Part shown: positions 1-6,100 of the stretch, piece after piece
Layout of the letters: each line of letters begins with the position of its first letter
Numbering within the stretch: position 1 is the first letter of the stretch
Notes under the pieces: model-generated
Told to the model about the DNA's origin: nothing
Database searches by the model: none
The model's input: only the letters and a program-made list of their open reading frames with translations
Assembly (NCBI GenBank): GCA_031376995.1
Contig: JANMEO010000051.1
Coordinates: forward strand, 1 to 9,413
Source of the DNA: CANHBY01 sp031376995
Lineage (GTDB): Bacteria; Pseudomonadota; Gammaproteobacteria; Burkholderiales; Burkholderiaceae_C
Reading direction: 5' to 3'
DNA length: 9,413 bases
Translations under genes and position numbers: made by a program

Positions 1-94
1 CCCATCGACCCAGCATCTTCAGTTCCGAGGGGTATAGATCGCCCTTCACTCCCTTTGACCACACAGCATCTTCAGTTCCAACAGGCCAAGATCG
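1..94. repeat. Imperfect direct repeat upstream of the minor-pilin operon
   Basis: Two copies of CAGCATCTTCAGTTCC lie at 11-26 and 64-79 and match over all 16 bases. Each is followed, at the same distance, by AGATCG (36-41 and 89-94). Each is preceded by a related stretch (CCCATCGACC at 1-10, CCCTTTGACC at 51-60), with three extra bases in the second copy. The unit is therefore about 50 bp long with a 53-bp period, and it may continue beyond the left edge. The copies could be paired binding sites for a regulator of the operon or the remnant of a small duplication. No protein is assigned to them. Confidence 0.6.
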
Positions 95-125
95 AGACAT
101 TTTTCCTACCTTTGCCCCATAAACC

Positions 126-134
126 GATGAACGG
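126..134 (-). promoter_or_regulatory. Possible AlgR-type binding box
   Basis: The minus strand reads CCGTTCATC here, one base away from the AlgR consensus CCGTTCGTC known from Pseudomonas aeruginosa, where AlgR activates the fimU-pilVWXY1Y2E operon. The box lies about 60 bp upstream of the first pilin start. The match could be chance, and the presence of an AlgR orthologue in this organism is not shown by the window. Confidence 0.25.
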
Positions 135-180
135 TAGTGAGAAGTCGATGGTAGGTGCACTGCCGACGGGGGCACATTTT

Positions 181-186
181 TATACT
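181..186 (+). promoter_or_regulatory. Possible -10 element TATACT next to the fimT start
   Basis: TATACT matches five of six bases of the sigma-70 -10 consensus. It lies 7 nt upstream of the preferred fimT start codon, so transcription would begin at or next to the ATG and give a leaderless or nearly leaderless mRNA. No good -35 element lies 16-18 bp upstream, and no Shine-Dalgarno precedes the ATG. A GG-N10-GC sigma-54 pattern was looked for around 171-188 and is absent. Confidence 0.2.
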
Positions 187-193
187 GCGGCTC

Positions 194-754
194 ATGACAA
201 GCGCTCAATCCCTTCGAGGTGTAACGCTGCTAGAGCTGATGGTCGCGCTCGCCATTGTTGCCACTTTGGCGACCATGGCAGCGCCCAGCTTCCAAAACTT
301 TCTCATTCGCAACAGCACAGCAGCAATTGCCAATGAGTTCACGGGCAGCGTGCTGCGCGCGCGCAATGCCGCCGTGAGTCGCAACATGTGTACAGTCATG
401 TGCCGCAGCAATGACACTGAGGCTGCCACGCCTCAGTGTGCGGGGGCCAAGGGCGACTGGCAATCCGGGTGGATGATCTTTCTCAACAGGGGCTGTGACG
501 CCATCGTGACTGCCCCTGCGCTGGATCAAATTGTTGATGTCGTGAGCGCCACCAAGCCAGAGTTTTCGCTGGCTTCAGACAAGACCACCACGACTGACTA
601 CATCGTTTTTTCACCCACCGGGTACAGCCGGGCGTCCAACGCTGGTGGCTACGGCCTCAGGTATCGCGATGAGACCCGCGCGTCCAACCGGCGCATTTGC
701 CTCAACGCCTTGGGCCAAGTCTTCACCATCGATTTTACCGGCTCATGCCTATGA
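194..754 (+). CDS. fimT: GspH/FimT-family minor pilin (FimT/FimU-like)
   Basis: This is a minor type IV pilin of 186 residues, processed by prepilin peptidase PilD and thought to join the inner-membrane priming and tip complex with PilV, PilW, PilX and PilE. The leader MTSAQSLRG (1-9) ends in Gly. The mature protein starts VTLLE, with Glu at mature position 5, and continues as one hydrophobic helix to about residue 31. A GDWQSGWMIF stretch (about 87-96) and the C-terminal RRICLNALGQV (about 166-176) are typical of the GspH/FimT domain. Cysteines at about 66, 70, 82, 101, 169 and 185 could form disulphides in the periplasm. The ATG at 194 is preferred because it gives a normal short leader; an in-frame GTG at 155 would add 13 residues without a better ribosome binding site. 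It is the first gene of the operon and its TGA overlaps the pilV ATG. In P. aeruginosa the gene in this position is fimU. Confidence 0.88.
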   Translation: MTSAQSLRGVTLLELMVALAIVATLATMAAPSFQNFLIRNSTAAIANEFTGSVLRARNAAVSRNMCTVMCRSNDTEAATPQCAGAKGDWQSGWMIFLNRGCDAIVTAPALDQIVDVVSATKPEFSLASDKTTTTDYIVFSPTGYSRASNAGGYGLRYRDETRASNRRICLNALGQVFTIDFTGSCL

Positions 755-1380
755 AACCGCAAGCTAACCCCCCCCACTTATCAGCTCTGCGCCACCGCGG
801 ATTCACCCTGATCGAGGTCTTGGTCTCAGCCGTCATTTTGTCGATTGGCATGCTGGGCATCGCAGGGCTGCAAGCAGCCACGTCCCGCTACAAAATCAAC
901 TCCTGGGCACTCAATGCATCGGGGGTTCTGGTCAGTGATTTGGCCGATCGCCTACGTTCCAACCCTTCAGAGGCGGGCAACGCCTTCGGCGAACCGACGA
1001 TCGCTTCGAACTACGTATTGCAAGACACCTGGGCCGATCAAGCCACCTTACCGGCTGCACCTGATGTCGATTGCCTGAAGAACAGTTGCACACCCGCCCA
1101 GACGACAGCCCATGACTTGAGCCTCTGGCGCAGCGAGCTGCGCCGCGTGATGCCCAGGGGCTCGGCATGGATCGAAGGCTCGCGTGCAACAGGCATCAAC
1201 GTCACCTTCATGTGGGCCGACAAAACTCATCTGGGGTCGGGTGATTTGGCCAGCACTTTGGCCGCCACCCCATCGTGTTCAAACAGCACAGCCACCGGTG
1301 CTGCACAAATCAATTGTTGCCCAAGTGGCGCCGCTGTGGAGACCGGAGTGCGGTGCCTGCGGTTCTCTTTCATCCCTTGA
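751..1380 (+). CDS. pilV: Type IV pilus minor pilin PilV
   Basis: PilV is a minor pilin of the tip and priming complex of type IVa pili. From the ATG at 751 it has 209 residues. The leader of 17 residues ends ALRHRG; the mature protein starts FTLIEVLVSAVILSIGMLG, with Phe at +1 and Glu at +5, followed by SRYKINSWALNASGVLVSDL and a LADRLRSNP segment typical of PilV. The C-terminal part is Cys-rich (a CC pair and a later Cys near the end), which suggests disulphide bonding. The ATG overlaps the fimT stop as ATGA (751-754), so translation is probably coupled; an in-frame ATG at 745 would add two residues. There is no clear Shine-Dalgarno. A run of eight C bases lies in codons 6-9, within the leader. 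The N-terminus fits only the PilV/GspI-type family. Confidence 0.9.
   Translation: MKPQANPPHLSALRHRGFTLIEVLVSAVILSIGMLGIAGLQAATSRYKINSWALNASGVLVSDLADRLRSNPSEAGNAFGEPTIASNYVLQDTWADQATLPAAPDVDCLKNSCTPAQTTAHDLSLWRSELRRVMPRGSAWIEGSRATGINVTFMWADKTHLGSGDLASTLAATPSCSNSTATGAAQINCCPSGAAVETGVRCLRFSFIP
768..775 (+). repeat. C8 homopolymer in the pilV leader
   Basis: Eight C bases in a row span codons 6-9 of pilV, before the prepilin cleavage site. A gain or loss of one base would shift the frame and abolish PilV. The tract is directly visible; its instability is inferred by analogy with the homopolymer tract near the start of neisserial pilC. Confidence 0.6.
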
Positions 1381-1394
1381 ACGTAAAGCTGACC

Positions 1395-2393
1395 ATGACA
1401 CGCTTTTCTTTCAAACAACGCGGGCTGTCTTTGATCGAGCTGATGGTGGCCATGGGCCTGAGCTTGGTCATTGTGGGGGCGGCCGCCTACTTGTACCTGG
1501 CCACCCGTGAGAACCAAGGCAAACTGGACCAATCGGCCGAAGCGAGTGAGGTGGGCAACTATGCTTTGCGCCTGCTCGGGCGCGATCTGGGCAATGCAGG
1601 GTTTTACCCTTCGTCCGACGCAGAGGTGGCGCTGCCCAACTTTTTGAATGTGTACACCAACGTCACGGGTCTCGAAGCCTACAACCAAGGGATTTATGGG
1701 TGTGAGGGCGCGCCATTTAATTTTGCTTTGAACGCCTGTGACCCCAAAGTTGACAACGACCCTGACACGCTGGTGATCTCGTACTTCACCAGTGATGTGC
1801 GTTCTGGCCAAGGTGGGCAGCGCGATGATTGCGAGGGCAACGATGTGGCGTTGGCCCCCGAGAATGCCTCACGCGGCGGCGTCGCTGCGTCCACCTCGCC
1901 CAATGTGACGCCGATGCTGCCCCTGTTTGCCGCCAATCACTACACGCTTCAAACAAGTGCCAGCACCTTGATGAGGTTTGACGGGCGCGCCGTGAGCACG
2001 CGCAGCCTCTTGTGCAAGGGTCTCGTGTCTGACACGAACAATCTGCCTATCAGCATCATTGCGGGGCTCGATGATTTGCAGTTGTTGTATGGCGTGTCTG
2101 GCGAACCCGCTGCGGCTGGTGCTTCACCGCCCGTGGAGTTTTTCACCGCCGACAAGGTGAAAGATCAGGGCTCATTGGAGATCGACGGTGTGAATTTAGC
2201 CCCCTGGCAGCGAGTGGTCGCTGTGCGGGTCTGCGTGATCTCGAAAACGTATCAAACGGCCAATGCGGTCAGCTCCGGCCCACAGCAGTGGCAAGACTGT
2301 AGCGGCGCCACACAACCCGCCGGCGACAGCAGCCTGCGCAAGACATACACCCAGGTTTTCAGCGTGAGAAACCACCTCAAAGCCTCATACTGA
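1395..2393 (+). CDS. pilW: Type IV pilus minor pilin PilW
   Basis: PilW is the large minor pilin thought to link the minor-pilin complex to PilX and PilY1 at the tip. This one has 332 residues, within the usual PilW range. The leader MTRFSFKQRG (10 residues) is cleaved before LSLIELMVAMGLSLVIVGA; Leu replaces Phe at +1 and Glu5 is present. The next segment, AYLYLATRENQ followed by YALRLLGRDLGNAGFYP, is characteristic of PilW proteins. The remainder is a periplasmic globular domain with several Cys residues. The ATG at 1395 was chosen because upstream in-frame starts lie inside pilV and would give an over-long leader. It lies 14 nt after the pilV stop with only a weak upstream purine stretch, and ends 1 nt before pilX. 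Confidence 0.92.
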   Translation: MTRFSFKQRGLSLIELMVAMGLSLVIVGAAAYLYLATRENQGKLDQSAEASEVGNYALRLLGRDLGNAGFYPSSDAEVALPNFLNVYTNVTGLEAYNQGIYGCEGAPFNFALNACDPKVDNDPDTLVISYFTSDVRSGQGGQRDDCEGNDVALAPENASRGGVAASTSPNVTPMLPLFAANHYTLQTSASTLMRFDGRAVSTRSLLCKGLVSDTNNLPISIIAGLDDLQLLYGVSGEPAAAGASPPVEFFTADKVKDQGSLEIDGVNLAPWQRVVAVRVCVISKTYQTANAVSSGPQQWQDCSGATQPAGDSSLRKTYTQVFSVRNHLKASY

Positions 2394-2394
2394 C

Positions 2395-3072
2395 ATGACC
2401 TCAGCCCCCACCCACCCCACCACCACGCCTAACCCTTGCGTTGCCCCTTGTGAGGGTCGTCGGGCACGGCCCTCACAAGGCGTGGCCTTGCTGGTGGTCT
2501 TGATGTTTTTGTTGGTCATCACCGGCATTAGCCTGTATTCAGCCCGTTTTGCTGTTGTGAGCGAATCCGCCTCGCGCAATCAGATGTCCAACGAGATGGC
2601 CCGGCAGGCCGCTGAGGCTGCATTGCGCGACGCAGAGCGTGATGTGTTCTTGGTGGCCAAGGCCTCGGGTGCCCGCTGCGACCGAGTCGATTATGGCGCC
2701 GACCGTTTCACGAGTGAACACTTTGGCTTGGCTTGCCCACAGGGGCAGTGCGAGCCCCCCTCCATGACCGAAACACGCGAGTGGAGCGACGACACTGCCA
2801 AGTCTGAACACTGGTGGCCTAAGACAAAAGGCGGTCGCTGGAATGACACCACGAGCACCAAAGTCGGCACCCATTGCACGTTCTCTGGGGGCGTGCCCCT
2901 GGGCACCTTCACGGGCGCCGCGCCCTTGGTCGGGGTGGCCTTACAGCCGGAGTATTTATTGGAGTTGATGCAGCGCGGCGACTCACGCTTTTTTCGCATC
3001 ACCGCCCGCGGATTTGGCTTCACCACGGACACCCAGGTGGTGCTTCAAAGTTATCTCAAGTATCCGTCCTGA
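2395..3072 (+). CDS. pilX: Type IV pilus minor pilin PilX
   Basis: PilX is a minor pilin of the tip complex and a distant relative of GspK. It has 225 residues. The membrane helix VALLVVLMFLLVITGISLYS begins at residue 30, directly after Gly29, and is followed by the PilX_N signature MARQAAEAALRDAER. Mature position 5 is Val rather than Glu, as is normal for PilX/GspK-type pilins at the tip. The leader is unusual: 29 residues, Pro/Thr-rich with two Cys, against about 10-15 residues in most relatives. No other in-frame ATG, GTG or TTG lies between the ATG at 2395 and the helix, so this start is forced. A strong hairpin covers the second half of the leader. The protein ends with a domain containing RFFRITARGFG, typical of PilX C-termini. 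It starts 1 nt after the pilW stop. Confidence 0.9.
   Translation: MTSAPTHPTTTPNPCVAPCEGRRARPSQGVALLVVLMFLLVITGISLYSARFAVVSESASRNQMSNEMARQAAEAALRDAERDVFLVAKASGARCDRVDYGADRFTSEHFGLACPQGQCEPPSMTETREWSDDTAKSEHWWPKTKGGRWNDTTSTKVGTHCTFSGGVPLGTFTGAAPLVGVALQPEYLLELMQRGDSRFFRITARGFGFTTDTQVVLQSYLKYPS
2446..2480 (+). repeat. 15-bp hairpin in the pilX leader coding region
   Basis: CCTTGTGAGGG at 2446-2456 and CCCTCACAAGG at 2470-2480 are perfect reverse complements. Inside them a T-G wobble (2457/2469) and a CGT/ACG stem (2458-2460/2466-2468) extend the stem to 15 pairs around the 5-base loop CGGGC (2461-2465). It begins about 50 nt after the pilX ATG and ends at the codon for the Gly before the cleavage site. 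It could be an inserted palindromic repeat or an mRNA structure that tunes pilX translation. No T tract follows, so it is not a standard terminator. Confidence 0.75.
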
Positions 3073-3114
3073 ATGCTTGACAACGCTCACCAGCCTTTAA
3101 TGATTGGATTGACC

Positions 3115-6100
3115 ATGACGCAGCTGACATTTCGCGCATTGACGGCCCTGTTGCTAGGCGGTGCAGGATGGTTCGTTCAGGCTCATCCCACAGCCCTGGT
3201 CTATACACCCATCGACCCTGTACCGCCCCATGCGCAATCGACGCCGGCACGCCCAGCAATCATGCTGAACATGTCCAAAGACCACCAGCTTTTTTACCGG
3301 GCCTACAACGAGTTCACCGACTACAACGGCGATGACCTACCAGATGGCGGCTATCTTCACCGCGTGAATTATTCTGGCTATTTTGACCCGAAAAAGTGCT
3401 ACATCTACACCAGGGGCGGCCCGAGAAGCGGCAGGCGATTTTCGCCCTCAGCCATGGCCGACAGCTTGAATTACTGCAACGGCAGATCCTGGAGCGGCAA
3501 CTTTCTGAACTGGGCCACCATGACACGCATCGACATCGTGCGCAAGGTGCTGTATGGGGGCTACCGACAGATCGATGGCGTACCAATCAGAGGAACCTCG
3601 CTCACCGTCCTCGAGCGTGCTTCCCTGCCCATGGACGCGCATTCATTTGCCAAGTACTACAACGGCGGCGACATTGCCAAGCTCACGCCATTTAACGAGA
3701 CCGAGATCACGCTTTGCAACACCACCTATGATGGCAACGACGCTTGGTCTCACCTGACCACCAGCCCCCCTTTGCTGCGCGCCGTCAGAGGCAACTTTGC
3801 GCTTTGGAATGCGCATGAGCGCCGCCAGTGTCGCTGGGAGAACGAAGAGTTTTGGCCCGATCCCGAAGAGATGGAAGAGGATGAGGGATTTACACCTGCC
3901 GATTGGGATTCTGACGGAGGTTCAAATAACAATAATCAGAGCGTCTCAGGCCTCAACGCCGCAAGCGAATACCCCGACCGCCGCCGCGACGCCTTGCGCG
4001 GTGGCACTCAGGGTGACTTTGTGGTGCGGGTGGAAGTGTGCAATCCCAGATTGTTGGGTACCGAGCGCTGCCGCCAGTACCCGCAAGGCAATTACAAGCC
4101 CATTGGCTTGCTGCACGAATACGGTGAGAACAACAGCGCTGAGTTTGGTTTGATCACGGGCTCGTTCAGCCGCAACATCTCGGGGGGGGTACTGCGCAAA
4201 AATTTGTCAACATTTCGTGACGAAGTCAACCATACAACTGACGGCAGATTCACTGCCGCAGTCGGTATTGTCGGCACCCTTAACAAGCTAAGAATATGGG
4301 GATACAGGTACTCAAGCAGCACATACAGTGCTAGAAATAGTAGCGATCTCAGGTACGACGATGGCAACTGCACCTTCGGGCTCACTAGCTTGCAAGACAA
4401 CAAATGTGCCAGTTGGGGCAACCCAATAGGGGAAATGTTCACTGAAACCTTGCGCTACCTCAAAGGCCGCGAAGGCTCTAGCACGAGCTATGGACCCGCA
4501 TCAGACTACGGCAGTGGACTGGACCCCAAAGGCGATATTCTGGGCTTGCCAAGGCCTACCTGGGTCGATCCCTTTGCGCGTGGCAGCAGCGTCAACGCCG
4601 AGTTTGGCTTGCCACAGTGCCGCCCCATCAACATCATCAACTTCAATGCCAGCGTCATTTCGTACGACGCCGACACGCAAAAGCCTTTCGAAGACTTGCG
4701 TGCGGCCTCCAGCCTGAAAACCTACATCGACAACGTGGGCGCGGGCGAGGGGATCAATGGCACCAACCGCTTTGCCGGGCGGGTCAACGGCGTGGGTGAC
4801 AAATCATGCACAGCCAAGTACATCGACACGTTGTCAAACATAGATGGGCTGTGCCCTATCGGCTCTGCCTACCAGGGCTCGTTTACGCTGGCAGGGGCGG
4901 CCTACTGGGCCCACACCAACCCCATCCGCAACATGCCCGACTTCCCCGTCACCAGCCAGCTGTACGGCCCCAACAAAGACCCCAACTTCAGGGTTAACAC
5001 TTACAGTGTGGCCCTGGCTCCGGGTTTACCTCGTATCCAAGTCATGGCCCCAGGAGGAAAGGCCATCATTCAGCCCAGCTTTTTGTATCAAAAGAGCAGC
5101 AGCGAAACGGGCAGTGGCGCCTTGGTTGATTTCCGGGTGATCAGCCAAACAGCCACCGCCGGCAAATACCTCCTCATCTGGGAAGACTCTGAACAGGGGG
5201 GGGACTACGACCAAGACCTGACAGGCATTTTGGAGTGGTCGTTGACCGACAACACCCTGAAGGTCACCACCTTAGCGTCCGCAAGTTCCACACCCGTTAC
5301 AGCTGGTTTTGGCTACACCATCTCCGGCACCAACAAAGACGGCGTTCATTATCACACTGGCATTTCAAACTTCAGCTTCAACGACAGTACCAATTTGGGT
5401 GTGACCCAAAAGAATGGCGACGCCCACCCCAAGATCAACAGCACCGGGGGCTGCAATGAATGCAACAGAAGCAATCCCGCTAGCGTAGCTACCTACACCG
5501 TCACGGGCAAAGCGGCCGGTTACCTCGAAGACCCCTTATTCTATGCCGCCAAGTGGGGGGGCTACAACTTTTCCAGTGGCGGCTCGCCCGATTTGCCCGA
5601 CAGTGCGGACAAATGGGATTCGCGCAACAGCGAGGGCCTCGCGGGCAGCGATGGGGTGCCTGACAACTACTCTGTGGTGTTCAACCCTGAACAGCTAGAG
5701 GCTGCGCTGAGCCGCGTGCTCGGGACCATCGTGTCATCAGCCAATGCCTCGCCCGCGGTCTCGGCGCGCCAATTAACAAAAGGCACGTTCAAGTACGTGG
5801 CTGAATTTGATCAAAGCAAGGTTTCAGGTGATGTCAAGGCCTACCTGGTGCAGACTGACGGCAGCTTCTCACCCAACCCCGCATGGCAGCTGGGTAAGAA
5901 GCTGGCATCGGCCAATGTGACGCAGCGACAGATCATCACCAATGATGGTACCGATGGAGTGGCTTTCGAATGGCCAACCCTCAATCGACGCGACACATAC
6001 TGGTCTATGCTCACCGGTAGCACAAGCACAACCAGCGCCCTGTCCGACGCAGATGCCGAAGACCCGTCAAGGCTCACCGCTAGCACAAGCACAACCAGCG

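Noticed and set aside
55..336. Plus-strand reading frame of 93 codons at the left edge
   Set aside because: It overlaps fimT in another frame, has no recognisable domain, and fimT has a clear prepilin signature.
3073..3114. Earlier PilY1 start at 3073
   Set aside because: It follows the pilX stop directly but has no ribosome binding site and adds 14 residues in front of a good signal peptide.
3115..4500. VWA domain with a metal site in PilY1
   Set aside because: The N-terminal region has SKDHQLFY where VWA-type PilY1 proteins carry DxSxS; no MIDAS motif was seen.
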